A stretch of DNA of 64,000 nucleotides from Diphasiastrum complanatum (GCA_029204225.1 CM055092.1:18643222-18707221), one strand, 5' to 3'. Shown: positions 1-11,279, counted from the stretch's first letter. Numbers and translations are program-made. The notes: a model not told the origin generated them from the sequence alone.

Positions 1-1405
1 AATGTGAAAGCGAAAAATGGTACGAGATTACATTGAATGGGTAAAATGCCTCAGATCTGAGTGCGAACCTGAGCTGATTAACGAAAATGCCATGATTATG
101 TGATTTTTGTTAGGTTTACCTAAACGGATTAGACGTGGGCTGAAATGTCATAATGAGTACGCACTTTTGCAAATTGCTATAGATGATGCAATTCGGGAGG
201 AGGATGAAGATTCAGACGATGAGCCAAATATCAGTATGTTGCCTTATACAGCAGGACAGACCACTATGACATTCACCACTATTGCATCAACGAATTATAA
301 CGCTACTATAGAAATGATGCTCAACGAGTTCGAGAAACTTGGGAAGAACCAATAGAAATAGATGGAAAAGTTGCAGTCACAATTTGATGAGAAGATTAAA
401 GCACTGGAAGATTTCCATGGACAAGCGAACAAGGAACCTAAGAAGTTTGCAAAGGCTTTTCCTACCAGAAAAAATGTCTGGTGTTCTATTTGTATAGGAA
501 ATTGCACAGTGAATGAGTGTTCTCAATTAAAATAAAGAATGGAAATCAGTATATGCCATTTGTGTAATTCGCCGGATCATGAGACTGCTTTTTCCAACTT
601 CAATCCTCGGATAATTCAGCAACGGTATGCCCGGATGGGATATCGAGAACCACATTATAGAGGAAATCCAACAGCTAGACCTTGACAAATTGCTCTTGGA
701 TACTCGGAACGATTAGCCTTACCTGCCCCACCAAAGCACCCTGCTCCTCTTGCCAATTTGATGGAACCAAAATCTTACAGAAGTCCCGAGCAATGGAACT
801 ACAGAAATGATCAAGAATGTGGATCTTCAGAACAATATGCTATTTATGCTGCCGCGCAACAATAGGTATCTAGAAACTGGACCAAGGCACCACTTGGATG
901 CTTTGCATGTGGAGAAAATCACAGAGCCTACAAAATGTCCAAATAAAAAAAAAATTGTACCATTCTGTCATGCCTGTGGTTATGGGCATTGCTATAAGGA
1001 GTGTCTAGCAAAACCAAAGCCACCACCGGCTACAGCTCCTATAAATTTGATAACAATCAAGCGAAGACCAGTAGCTCAGAATAAACCAAGTGTACCCTTG
1101 ATGGTGGTCACCAGAGCACAGAAGCAAAAAGAACTGGTAGCAGATCCAGTACCTACTGATTCTATACCATTGATTGATATACCAACAACATATAGAGTTT
1201 ATCCAAATCTTCATGCAGAAAAAAGAAGATATCAGGATATGAGATAGTGGATTAAACATGTGCAAGAAGAAGAAGAGCTTGAAGCTGATAGAGCAACAGC
1301 CGAAGTTCGTTCTTCACCATTGCAGTCACCGAAAAATTCACATACAAATATGAATGTTCAGTTGCATTATCATGAAGAGCCCTTCAAGATGACTGAACCG
1401 GAAGC
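1..1405 (+). pseudogene. Ty3/gypsy-type gag remnant
   Basis: This is a broken gag region of a Ty3/gypsy-like retrotransposon, read left to right and already open at the window edge. At 107-355 a frame encodes a capsid-like tail (GLPKRIRRGLK, then an acidic DEDSDDE stretch). Further down, two zinc-knuckle-like motifs appear in different frames: CFACGEN near 896-920 and CHACGYGHCYKEC near 968-1005. A VTRAQ motif, often seen downstream of gypsy nucleocapsid, follows near 1110. Several stops and at least one frameshift interrupt it. An acidic stretch continues to 1586, but from about 1406 the DNA belongs to the CACTA-terminus copy, so 1405/1406 is an element junction. The gypsy assignment comes from motif order and is moderately sure; no protease or polymerase is present to confirm it. 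Confidence 0.55.
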
Positions 1406-2411
1406 TCCTCAAAGTAAAATTTTTTTTGAAGATAGAGATGTCGTGGAGGACATGGCGCTGCCAGCTGATGCACCTCATGAGCAAGATCGTGATGATGGAT
1501 TCAATGACACAATTTTGGAGCATGATCATGTGCAAGCTTCACAAGCTAATGATGACGTTGAGCGTGATGCACGGACGGTTCGATGACACACGACATTCAT
1601 GATCTCGCTCGTCGTCACCATTGCCATTAGCTTTTGAACATCAACTTATTAATGATGAAGCTATAGGAGATATCTAGGTAGAAGTAGAGATAGACTTATT
1701 TGGTTTGGCGGATTTGTCGCATGATGATGCGACAAATGATAACGATGAACCACCAAATAAATGAGTGAGACAATACGATGTATTTCAATTCATTGTAATA
1801 GTAATTATATTGCTCATAGTTGCAATTATACTTTATTGATTGACTAGTTGACATCGAACAAGAAGACGATGCATGTGAGTACACAATTTGTGATCATTAT
1901 TTTGTTGTGATACATAAATTTCTTTATTCACTTGTGCATATGGCAACCAAAGTTGATAGAAAATGGAATTCAATGTGTTGATAGGTAAAATTCCAAAAGT
2001 GAGATCCATTTACATTCTAATTATACTGTGGTTTATACCGAGGGGCCTTTTTTCATCAGTTTCGGAATTCCCCTCGGTTAGCAAAGTGTTATGGAATGCC
2101 TCAGGCCACCTGGACCCTCTTTATAGCCCTCTCTATAAATGTCTCAAAAACAAGTGCAAATTTGGTAGGCTTATACCAACGTCAATCTTAGTATAACCCT
2201 CAAATTAGCTTCAGTATTCCAATGTATGATCTAAGGCCCTTTGGTCTCTATAAATGTTTCACAACCAAGTTCAAATTTGGTAGGCTTATTCCGAGGCCAA
2301 ATACCGGACCTGAGGCTTGAGCATTCCGCTCCCCACGCGACTCATTTTAAAAACTCTCTTTGAAAGAAACACTAAAAAAAAGCCTTGGAAATCGCCCGTC
2401 CTCTTGTAGTG
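1406..2411 (-). mobile_element. truncated CACTA transposon terminus
   Basis: The right edge reads TCTTGTAGTG, the reverse complement of CACTACAAGA, the hallmark terminal inverted repeat of plant CACTA elements. Two subterminal copies of a motif around ACCAAATTTG and TTTATAGAGAGGG lie at about 2100-2290, as expected for transposase-binding sites. The sequence matches 20692-21722, where it is attached to a transposase gene. Here the element is cut off at 1406 against gypsy gag sequence, so only an end of about 1 kb survives and it cannot code for transposase. Confidence 0.75.
2383..2411 (-). repeat. CACTA terminal inverted repeat, left copy
   Basis: Read on the minus strand this begins CACTACAAGAGGACGGGCGA. 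It matches the 29 bases at 20692-20720 with one mismatch. The base triplet just outside is AGG, and the triplet outside the other copy is its complement CCT. That is expected if flank and element were duplicated together rather than inserted twice. Confidence 0.75.
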
Positions 2412-3160
2412 AGGATAGGCCCATCATTACTAGGAATGCCTATAGTGGGTTTATTTCCTAGCCTATCCTCGACCCAAGATCCAAGCACTCAAGCATCAAG
2501 GAGATGAAGTTAGTTGTCATGCATAGGTTCGATCCCATGAGAGCGATAGCATATATCTCATAATTCAGCATGGATGGAAGATCCACATCTAACTCTAACA
2601 TCCATTGACACTACACATTTAACACTACATCCATTAACCCTATGATCCACAAATAGATAGATACTTGCTTCTCTCTCTTTCTCTTTTTCTCTCACAAAAA
2701 GCATAAGAACATACAGTTCCAATTATATTCAAATCTAACAATTAGCAAAGACAACAAAAGCATGAGAGATGGAGGAAAAAGGATAGAGAACAAGGACATT
2801 CACAAGTCCATTCCATAAGAGAGCGAATCTACTTATATTGATATGAATATTTGAACATGAGGAGCAATTTGAGTTTGGCCCTATTTATAGTGGAGAGGAC
2901 GGCCTTGGCCTTAACATCCTATTGGCCCATTTCTACCTCCCTAACTATTCTTATTTAAAAAAGAGTGGGAACCCATTCAAAATTGGAGGGAATCAATTTG
3001 AAATTGAATTTGAACCAATTTTGGTAGGGGACCCAACTTTATTCACTAACTTGACATTTAGGCCCTACGACATTAAAAGTCCCGCAAAAAGGCCTAAAGT
3101 CCTTTAGACATTCTAATTATCAAATCTCTATGTGATCATAGGGTTGGACTTACACACGCA
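2412..3160 (-). promoter_or_regulatory. LTR-like promoter block with TATA box
   Basis: The minus strand has a clear TATA box (CTATAAATAG, plus-strand 2881-2890), followed by a pyrimidine-rich leader, as in the U3-R part of a plant LTR. The same block occurs on the plus strand at 19990-20691. It lies directly downstream of the unknown ORF of the inverted-repeat arm, as a 3' LTR would. I could not define both LTR ends, and no second LTR is seen, so the label is an inference. Confidence 0.45.
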
Positions 3161-4666
3161 AGGTGCCAAATCCCTCTCACTTATTAGCTAGGGTTAGGGC
3201 TGCCTCGATATCCACAAACCCTCCAACAGTATCTCCAACCAAAACTGGTGGCAGTCTCGCGACATCTCTTGAGAGTTATTCACTTGGGGCTCTGATTGGC
3301 CTCTCGTCGTACTATGATAAGATGATACTACACCTTTTCCATGAATTTGAGGGGCATTGTATTGAAGTCTTTCTTGTGCGGTACAAAGCATTTATTCGCC
3401 TCGACAATCAATTTCGACGTGGTCCATGCCATAAATCTTCATTTCCATTGTCTGCCCAGCATCGCAGCATGATAGTATAATCTGGCAAGTGGCAATTGAT
3501 CTTGCACATTGTCAGACGCCATTGGTTTATTTGGATCGAATGCCAATTGGGGAAGGCAATCATCTTACCTTGTTGCTACGGACGCCAACATTGTCAAATC
3601 GTTCGCAAAATGCACAAATTGCCTAATGGTTGGATCTGGCGAATGTCTATACTTGGCTACATAAAATTGTAAGGCCCTGTTGAGATCAACAAATATCTGC
3701 CAATTGTAAATTTGATGAATTATGGTCAAATTTGGGGTATGGATACTGATTTGATACAAAAGAATCCCCAAATCTTTCCATTTATTGCGTCTTGGCATTC
3801 GTAAATAATAAGGATCTACCCGCAATTGGCGAGGGCTGGCAATTTTGGTATTGGACCCAACTTTATTCACTAACTTGACATTCAGGCCCTACGACATTAA
3901 AAGTCCCGCAAAAAGGCCTAAAGTCCTTTAGACATTCTAATTATCAAATCTCTATGTGATCATAGGGTTGGACTTAAACACGCAAGGTGCCAAATCCCTC
4001 TCACTTATTAGCTAGGGTTAGGGCTGCCTCGATATCCACAAACCCTCCAACAGTATCTCCAACCAAAACTGGTGGCGGTCTCGTGACATCTCTTGAGAGT
4101 TATTCACTTTGGGCTCTGATTGGCCTCTCGTCGTACTTTGATAAGATGATACTACACCTTTTCCATGAATTTGAGGGGCATTGTATTGAAGTCTTTCTTG
4201 TGCGGTACAAAGCATTTATTCGCCCCGACAATCAATTTCAATGTGGTCCATGCCATAAATCTTCATTCCCATTGTCTGCCCAGCATCGCAGCATGATAGT
4301 ATAATCTGGCAAGTGGCAATTGATCTTGCACATTGTCAGACGCAATCGGTTTATTTGGATCGAAAGCCAATTGGGGAAGGCAATCATCTTACCTTGTTGC
4401 TACGGACGCCAACATTGTCAAATCGTTCGCAAAATGCGCAGATTGCCTAATGGTTGGATCTGGCGAATGTCTATACTTGGCTACATAAAATTGTAAGGCC
4501 CTGTTGAGATCAACAAATATCTGCCAATTGTAAATTTGATGAATTATGGCCGAATTTGGGGTATGGATACTGATTTGATCCAAAAGAATCCCCAAATCTT
4601 TCCATTTATTGCGTCTTGGCATTCGTAAATAATAAGGATCTACCCGCAATTGGCGAGGGCTGGCAA
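3019..4666. repeat. 824-bp direct tandem duplication
   Basis: Two head-to-tail copies of 824 bases lie at about 3019-3842 and 3843-4666. Matching landmarks, such as the start of the AATCCCTCTCACTTATTAGC stretch, are exactly 824 bases apart. The junction shares AATTTTGGTA with the left edge, suggesting microhomology-mediated or slippage duplication. The right arm of the inverted repeat has only one copy, so this duplication arose in the left arm or was lost from the right. It copies the LTR-like block start together with the tail of the unknown ORF. Confidence 0.85.
3565..3870 (-). pseudogene. partial copy of the inverted-repeat ORF (X)
   Basis: On the minus strand this encodes the C-terminal two thirds of the same protein as 4389-4733 and 19241-19585. 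Shared motifs include SPRQLRVDPYYLRMP, NKWKDLGILL and HFANDLTML. The N-terminal part is missing because the copy begins at the tandem-duplication junction. It ends at the same TAA as the other copies. No function is recognised; see the fuller copy at 18929-19975. Confidence 0.5.
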
Positions 4667-5080
4667 CATAACTCCTGATAGAATCTGAAGTCCTTTCAAA
4701 TACGGTTGTTCTCCATGTTGACTGCTCTCCCAATGTTGGCCAACTGTTTGCCCTCCTCTATCTCAGAGGTCTTGAATTTGATTACCCATCCACCCCTCGA
4801 GGACATATGAGGATGTTGTTGTAGAAATGTTCGGATCTGGTGCTAGATGGTGATTGGTTTCTAAAACAATGGCCTAGGCCTTGACATTGACGGACCTTCT
4901 TCTATGGCCTGGATGTCTGGTATATCTTGGATTTTTGGCCCATCCAAACCTGTATCCATGCCTCCATGACCTTGATGTTGAGGCGAGAACTGCGGCATCA
5001 CATGAATTGGAATTTGAGGGCTGGCTTCCAACACTTGAGCGGCTGCATTCTTAAAAATCTATATGAAATCATCAAAGATA
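4389..5080 (-). pseudogene. left-arm copy of unknown ORF X
   Basis: The minus strand carries ORF X in the left inverted-repeat arm. The open part at 4389-4733 encodes 114 residues (starting MGEQSTWRTTVFERTS), about 85 per cent identical by eye to the right-arm copy at 19241-19585. Upstream, at about 4740-5080, the P/Q/S-rich N-terminal part is present but interrupted. Conservation of the frame across three copies, despite base changes, suggests it once coded for protein. I do not recognise the family. Context, just upstream of an LTR-like block, suggests a retroelement-encoded protein. Confidence 0.45.
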
Positions 5081-5344
5081 CCCAGGAATTGAGTATGACT
5101 GAAAAAGTTGTTCTAGAGCTTTAAAAGATAATAACATACTTAAAAATTATAGTGGGGTAGTGGTGTCACATGGATATTTGCATAAGGGAATAGTCTCTTA
5201 CGGGCTATATCTCTAGCGGCACAGAAACCCTCCATTAGTCATAAGAGAACTATTTGATTCAGCACACATTTGAGGGAAATTTTGAGGTTCTGTTGGAAAA
5301 GATGATAATGCAATGACGACAAGTTGAAGGCAGTAAATTACAAG

Positions 5345-5463
5345 TTGAAGGTAGTAAGCGCTAATAGCAAAGCTCTAAATGAACTCTAAAGAAGTGAGCT
5401 AGATGCTCAAGAGTGTTCAAGCTTGAAAGCTTGAGAGAGCTACCACAAATAACTTCAACGACA
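5345..5463 (-). repeat. fragment of copia A/D LTR
   Basis: Read on the minus strand, this short piece matches the middle of the LTR seen at 10600-10740 (TCTCTCAAGCTTTCAAGCTT, then TTTAGAGTTCATTTAGAG) and at 46110-46200. It sits exactly at the inner edge of the left inverted-repeat arm. The tail of the same LTR family sits at the inner edge of the right arm. An LTR of this family therefore bordered the duplicated unit on both sides. Confidence 0.6.
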
Positions 5464-6328
5464 TCAAGTGTTGGAACAATAGCCAGTGGTGCAACCCTGG
5501 AAATTCATTTGTGTTTATTACGCCTAAAAAGTTATGCCCTCCAAACGACGCTTTTCCGAGTCACTCTTATAATTTTCTTCAATTTAGGGCTGATACTGAT
5601 TATCCGGACATACGACGGGTGAAATGCGCCAAATAAATAATTCAAAATTTTCAGCAACTAAACTTTTCAGTTTATGGTTTTGTTATTTGTTTTGCGTTTG
5701 CTCAAACAAAGGGTCGGCAAGCACTCCGATTCCTTAAAGGCTTAAATCTAAAAGTGTTATGCTCATTTGATGTGGTTCATGCCCTACATGTCATGTTGTA
5801 TTTAGGTGCAAATTTCAAACCCTCATTATCATTGATGCACTGAAATGAAAGTTAACGACAAGAAGCCCTGCATATGTGTTGAGGAAAAGGGGATGGAGAT
5901 GGGAGGCAAAGGAGATACAAGCCTCCAATATGAAGGTGAACGTCTAAGAAGAGATGTTGTTCATCAAGACGAGAGTCATTACTTGATGTGTGGCCAGCAT
6001 TGAAATCAGAGGGGAAAATGTGCAAGGACGGATGAATCTAAATGTGGTTCATGGAGGGGGCGGGTGTGAATGCACACACAAAGTTGGAAAACTAGTAATT
6101 GTACACTAAGAAACTCTAGGAAGGTGGTATGTATAGAAATTTTTTTCCTACAGGCTTGTGAATTACACTTCTAAATTCTAATAAAATGCTTTGACATGAT
6201 AAAAACTAATGACCTTAAATAGAGATGATTAAGGACAACAAATGAGTATAGAGGCTCTGAATTTGATTGCAATGACATGGATAAGAGCAACAACCAAGTT
6301 GTTGGTGGAAAAGCCACTCCACAGGTAG
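5464..6328. other. no gene recognised
   Basis: Between an LTR fragment and a copia pol fragment I see no reading frame with recognisable content and no repeat partner elsewhere in the window. Confidence 0.5.
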
Positions 6329-6532
6329 GGAAGCTGAGCTGTCTAGCACATATCTTACTGGCGCTCTTCGTGGTCTAGTCAACCTTCTAGGAGATCCTCC
6401 TGGGACAGCAATGCCTTTGCCTTTGTCTGCTCTGCTCGGTCCGGAACCATCTTGGTTTACAGGGACTATAGCAGTAGGCTGCCTCTCGAATCTTTCTTCT
6501 TCAGATTTATCGCTCGAATGGGAAACAACTCA
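6329..6532 (-). pseudogene. copia F pol linker fragment
   Basis: This 200-bp piece matches 60275-60485 closely (for example GTCTGCTCTGCTCGGTCCGG against GTCTGCTATGCTCGGTCCGA). That is the stretch between integrase and reverse transcriptase of copia F(-). It is the third F-family fragment in the window. Neither the integrase nor the polymerase part flanks it here, so it is an orphan shard on the minus strand. Confidence 0.65.
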
Positions 6533-7388
6533 TTTGAATTTCCAGATGTTGTAGCTAGAAGCCCCATCAAGTTTGCTTGCATCGCCCAAAATTGCCTCAT
6601 TGATGTTTGCCATCTCCAAACTGCTTGAAATCCAACAGATCCAATGGTCACCTAAAATCTGACTGCCTAGATCATTTCTTGGCCAGTCAACTTTAACATT
6701 GATCACAATCGTTCCAGATCCAACGGTCATGATCATTCAGGCGCATCAAGTTTTCTTCTTGAGAACACTTCTCCCTTCCGCATGCTACAAAATAGTGTAG
6801 TTGACCGCGCATCCAGTCCCGCGACCTCCCTCACGCCATCTGTGATCTTCTTCATGCTAATTTCCAGCGATGGCCGCCCTCCTAATCATTCTTTCTCTTC
6901 CAATGCTCCATGGCAGCCCACGGCTTCTTATAGGCTGATTCTCCTTACTAGGGTGCCCTTCTCTAGCTCTTCACAACCACAAAAACAGATTTGTATTGAG
7001 AGAAAAGAGCTTTTTCCCTTCTTGAAACCCTAGCTGTCAAAGAAGATGTTTTTGAGCTTTATCTAATCTTCTTGAGAATCTATCTGAGCAGCTTCCTATC
7101 CCTCTGAGGTCACCCTACAACAAGCAATATTCTGCTCCAAACTGCTCTCCAAATGGTGTTTGATTGGACTCAAACCAATCACAAATGCCAAGCAAACCTC
7201 CGGCAGAATTTTCAACTTCACTTTTTGCTTGCCCTCTGATTCAGCTGACAATCCCCTACCTCTGAATCTTCTTACAGTTTTTGAGCTATTCCACAAATCT
7301 CCACGGACTCGATTTTGTGCTTCCTAGCCAACAAACCGTTGTGAATTCGTAGCTCTCTCTTCTTGTCCGGTGATTCAAGCCACCAAGG
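6533..7388 (-). other. retroelement leader or gag-like region, minus strand
   Basis: This follows the minus-strand primer-binding site at 7389-7401, so it should be the 5' internal part of an LTR element. A minus-strand frame at 7096-7296 (66 residues, Arg/Lys-rich) is the only open stretch and resembles nothing I know. Part of it (near 7080-7180, CTGAGGTCACCCTAC) is weakly similar to 28800-28880. The element has no recognisable pol here; the F shard at 6329-6532 may or may not belong to it. Confidence 0.35.
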
Positions 7389-7401
7389 GGCTCTGATACC
7401 A
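7389..7401 (-). promoter_or_regulatory. primer-binding site, tRNA-iMet type
   Basis: The minus strand reads TGGTATCAGAGCC, the standard plant LTR-retrotransposon primer-binding site complementary to initiator tRNA-Met. It implies that a 5' LTR lies immediately to the right (from 7402, of undetermined length, with no second LTR seen) and that the internal region runs leftward. The LTR sequence before it does not match that of F(+) at 37598, so this is a different family. Confidence 0.7.
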
Positions 7402-7699
7402 AGTTAAGAAAACATAGTTTAAACACTCGACCAGATCAATCACCACAACACAACGTCAAGTGCAACAGGACAAGACAACAGAATTGCTCTCCACAGACTG
7501 TATATTCAACTAATAATTAAGTACAAAGATAAATTGCTTAAAAAGCACTCAAAGGGCTCGTAAAAAAAGATGGCCCGATAACTTTAGAACTAAGCACACG
7601 TGGTGTCGTCGAAATAAGAAAGCATTGTATAAGTCAATCATTGCTATTTTTACTCTGAGCTCACTATATGATGTGAATGGACGTAACCTCTAAGTTACA

Positions 7700-8400
7700 T
7701 CTATGAAGAAAATTCTTCACTCTCATGATGTCTAACGGGGATTCACTTTAGAATCACATTAACCAGTTTAAGAATCTCTTGCAACAGATGGCCATTGTCG
7801 GATCAGTCATAGACGATCAAGATACATTGTGACATTGTTTTCAAGCTTGCCCTCTACATATAAAGGGTGATGATCATATCGACACACTCAGATTTAACTC
7901 TTACCAGAACTATCACTATGTTGCTGTAGGAAGATAATCGAAGAGTCAAGATGCTTCGTCGACTTCATCATCTTATGCTCTATATGTCAACAAAGGCTCC
8001 AAACGACACAAGCAGAAAAGCTCTAAGCAGTGTGCATCAAATCAGAAGCTGACTCAAAGTCAAGAACAATTATCAAATCTATAGTCGAAGAAGATGTTCT
8101 ATAAGTATTGCAAGTGCCATAATTATGAGATCCAAGATTGTCGGGTTCTCAAAGCAAGGAATGCAAGTAAGCAACATGATCAACAAGCGAATGCAGTTAC
8201 AACATCTAACAATCTTGACATGGACAAAGGAGCATTTATGGTCAAAGACCAAAAGGCACTGTTTGATAATTCTTGGTTTCTGAATTCCGGAGCTACTCAA
8301 CATACGACTAGTCATCATGAGCATTTTCACTCTTATATGTCTTACAGTACAAAGAGATATGTTCATCTTGGTGATGATAGTACTCACACTATCTAAGGTG
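7700..8400 (+). pseudogene. copia A gag and protease remnant
   Basis: Near 7755 a gag-like stretch (HFNQFKNLLQQMAIVGSVIDD) precedes several stops. At 8094-8396 a 100-residue frame holds a nucleocapsid-like Cys/His motif (YCKCHNYEIQDC), then a protease motif reading NSGATQHTT. Copia protease needs DSGA with a catalytic Asp; here the Asp codon has become Asn (AAT). Even without the stops, the protease would be dead. The stop at 8396 separates it from the pre-integrase domain. Confidence 0.65.
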
Positions 8401-8427
8401 AAGGTACTGTGAGATTGTATTTCCAGC

Positions 8428-9390
8428 ATGATCAATTCAAACTACTATCCATTGTTTCATATGTTTCGAAACTCTCTACCAATAAGTAGAATTATGGACT
8501 TAGATCCAAAGGTAGAGTTTGAGTCAGACCAATGCCAAATTATCGATAGGAAAAGCAAGATCTTTGCAATCGACAAGAGACATGGATACTTATATAGATT
8601 GGCACATTGTTATTCTGATACTATTCAGCCTTGAAAAACTTTGTTCTTTTCAATAAAGTAGTACTATGGCATCATCGTTTAGGACACTTGAATCATACAT
8701 TTGTTTCATATATTTCTAAGAAATTCCTGGCACATGGTCTCGACTATCCAACCGACAAAGTTGACCTCCCTGTCTGTCATAGCTGCATTCCTTGGAAAGC
8801 CGACTAGGATTTCCTTTAGATCAAGTCATAGGCATGCAACAAAAGATTTGCTAGATGTTGTTCATTCAGATATATGTGGTCCAACGCAAACTTTGTCATT
8901 GCTTGATGCAAAGTATTTTATTACTTTTATTGATGAATATTCTAGAAGAACAGCTATTTATTTCATTAAGCAGAAATTGGAGGCTTTCAACAAGTTTTGA
9001 TAATTCAAAAAGCATGTAGAAAAATCAATCTAGCAAAAGAATTAAGGCACTGAGGTCTGACAATGGGGGAAAATACATCTATCCTAAATTCAGTCGAATG
9101 GTCTTGCTTAGAGAAAGAACAGAACCTTAGTCAAATTGGCAAAGTGCGTGCTAGCACATGCGATACTTTTGAAGTCCTTCTGGTCTAAAGCAGTTTCAAC
9201 TGCAGCTTACACTCAGAGCAGATGTCCTATTAAAGTCCTCTCAGACAAAACACCATATGAAGTTTGGACAGGCTCCGAATCTTCTTTATCGAACTTACGA
9301 GTTTTTGGATGTATCGCTTATGCACTAATACAGCATGATCTCAAGGAGAAGTTTATATTTCTCAGCAAAGATACATTCACAATGTCTTAA
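8428..9390 (+). pseudogene. copia A integrase, broken
   Basis: In copia elements this region encodes the pre-integrase zinc domain and the DDE integrase that inserts the cDNA. Visible parts are: pre-integrase HHRLGHLNHTF and CHSCILGK near 8672-8800; the core motif DLLDVVHSDICGP with the first catalytic Asp near 8850-8880; FIDEYSRRTAIYF near 8930; LRSDNGGKY with the second Asp near 9050; and the C-terminal region FWSKAVSTAAYTQSRC to LRVFGCIAYA at 9136-9390. The NGxAERKN segment carrying the catalytic Glu is not intact. Frameshifts occur near 8650, 8760, 9000 and 9100. Confidence 0.75.
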
Positions 9391-10139
9391 TCAGATATAA
9401 TCTGGTGAATTGCAAATTAGCTCTCTCACCAATGGATCTAGGACTCAAGATGTTGAAGGACCAGTGTCCCCGAACAATCAAAGAGAAGGAGCAGATGCAA
9501 GAGTATCCTTATCATTCGATGATAGAATCTCTTATGTACGCCATGATCTGTACCAGACCAGACATAGCTTTTGCAGTCAACTCATTAAGTCATTATACGA
9601 CTAATCCTGGTATAACACATTGGAAGGCTCTTATCAGAGTCATGAGATATCTTCGAGCTACTATGGACTTTTGACAAACTCAATTTTCTCATTGGTTACT
9701 GAAATGCAAGTTGGGTAGGAGATGTAGAACTCCGAAATCCAATTCTGGATTTACATTCTTCTCAACAATGGTCCTATTTCATGAAACAGTCGCAAGCAAA
9801 ATTCGATAGCTCTATCTTCCATTGAATGAGATATGACAGCCTCTCAAGCTACAAAGAAAGTAGTATGGTTGAGGAACTTACTTTCAAATATCAGTCTGAA
9901 TCAATATGTTCCAACAATTCTATTTTGTGATAATCAAAGTGCCATTGCTTTATTAGCCAACCCTAGATTTCATTCTAGGAGTCAGCACGTTGAAATTAAG
10001 TATCACTCTATCAGAAGCAAAGTTCTCAACAAAGAGGTTGAATTGTAGTACTATTGAATGCAAGATATGACAGCGGAACTTTTTACTAAAGCATTAAGCT
10101 TGGATGCACATAGGAAATTTTGTGCTAAACCAAGTTTGG
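9391..10139 (+). pseudogene. copia A RT tail and RNase H, RT core deleted
   Basis: Directly after the integrase C-terminus the sequence jumps to [11 protein letters not shown], a motif at the end of the reverse-transcriptase domain, then [22 protein letters not shown]. The whole polymerase palm with its YVDD box is missing. RNase H follows at 9833-10048 (CDNQSAIALLANPRFHSRSQHVEIKYH), ending near AELFTKAL. Copia I at 26040-28360 still has the missing polymerase part and ends at the same [11 protein letters not shown] motif, which helps place the deletion at about 9390-9405. Confidence 0.75.
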
Positions 10140-10149
10140 ATAATTCTAC

Positions 10150-10994
10150 TGATTATCGACTAATCATTTTTAATGCTCATCCACTTATTATCCAGCTCTG
10201 AAGTTTTATGCATGTTTTTACACACTATGCAAAAGTACATGAGAAATGTCTCACAGATGGATCCAACATATCGGACACTGACAAACTTCGGTCACTTCGA
10301 AAACTTTGACAAACTTCGGCCACTTTGAAGACTTCGTCCACTTCAGTGACTTCGGTCACTTCGGGCACTTTGGTCATGTCGATGAATGACAGTTAATTGT
10401 TCCACTCATTTTGAGGCCAAATTCTTGCCCTAACCCTACAACAAGTAAATTTCCAGGAAGTACTAACTAGATGGATGCCAGCTCACTGTAGCCCATTGGC
10501 CATTATGATCTACGACCTAGTTAGTTGTCCTACTACTAGACGTTGTCACATTTGCTTAGTATAAATAGCTATTCATACATATATCAATTTAATTTCAATT
10601 GAAGCAAGCATTGAAATTATTTGTAGCAGGTCTCTCAAGCTTTCAAGCTTTAACACTCTTGAGAATTATAGCTTAGTTTTTTAGAGTTCATTTAGAGTTT
10701 TGCTATCAGCGCTTACTGCTTTTATCAGCAAAAGCGTAATTCAGACAGAAATATTAAATACTCAAAGATACCTTTGAGTATGCGGTTTCTATCTACAAGT
10801 GTCTTGTTCTCAACATCATCAATTTTATGTTGAATCAAGCAATCCTTTATTGCGTTTAGTATTATGTCTAAATGTATGTAGCTAATAATATCATATTGCT
10901 TTTGTTTGATAGTTTAATACTTTGTTTGGCTATATAATCATTATAGTACTGACGATTTCAAAGCTAGTTATTATAAGATTGAATGTGGCATTTT
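10150..10994 (+). repeat. copia A 3' LTR, first part
   Basis: The LTR begins TGATTATCGACTAA and aligns along its length with 45755-46637 on the opposite strand. Its upstream third (10275-10380) is a run of short degenerate ACTTCGGNCACTT motifs. It is cut at 10994 by copia B, and the final 59 or so bases are at 18555-18613. The TG start is canonical; the exact 3' end is uncertain. Confidence 0.7.
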
Positions 10995-11269
10995 AGTTAG
11001 GATTAAAGTAGAATCATTGTGTTACTGTACTGTGGGTCCTATCAGTTGATAAGGATCAGTTGGCCTCGTCACGAGGCAAGTCGACAGGACACACATCCCG
11101 CCAACGGCAACCTGGGTCATGTATGGGTTGCCTGAGTGAACAACTATATGTACAGTGTAATTTTATTTTGAGAAATACAGTTGCTATGTGAGCTTGCTGT
11201 GGAGAGTGTTTTTCTATTTGTGTTACTATGTAGCATGATCTGTGTTCCCGTGCAAAGCAAATTCTAAGT
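10995..11269 (+). repeat. copia B 5' LTR
   Basis: This 275-bp direct repeat is nearly identical to 18280-18554. Its ends read AGTTAGGATT and AATTCTAAGT instead of the usual TG...CA. The two LTRs differ at roughly 15-20 positions by eye, so the insertion is old but not ancient. There is no obvious TATA box. Confidence 0.85.
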
Positions 11270-11279
11270 TGGTATCAGT
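11270..11279 (+). promoter_or_regulatory. copia B primer-binding site
   Basis: TGGTATCAGT starts immediately after the LTR. The first nine bases match the initiator tRNA-Met site TGGTATCAGAGC; the rest has drifted. Confidence 0.7.

Larger units (their letters stand above)
1406..5345. repeat. left arm of large inverted repeat
   Basis: This stretch is repeated in reverse orientation at 18637-21722. The match can be followed from about 1406 (GCTCCTCAAAG, paired with 21722) to about 5345 (GATGATAATGCAATGACGA, paired near 18660). The left arm is about 0.85 kb longer because it holds an extra 824-bp tandem copy. The arms contain a CACTA terminus, an LTR-like promoter block and a degenerate ORF. 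Divergence is visible but low, so the duplication is not ancient relative to the other repeats here. Confidence 0.85.

Noticed and set aside
3163-3480. Plus-strand 105-residue frame, repeated at 3987-4304 and on the minus strand at 19670-19987
   Set aside because: It is antisense to ORF X in all copies. It is conserved only because the DNA is duplicated; ORF X has the better protein-like composition and context.
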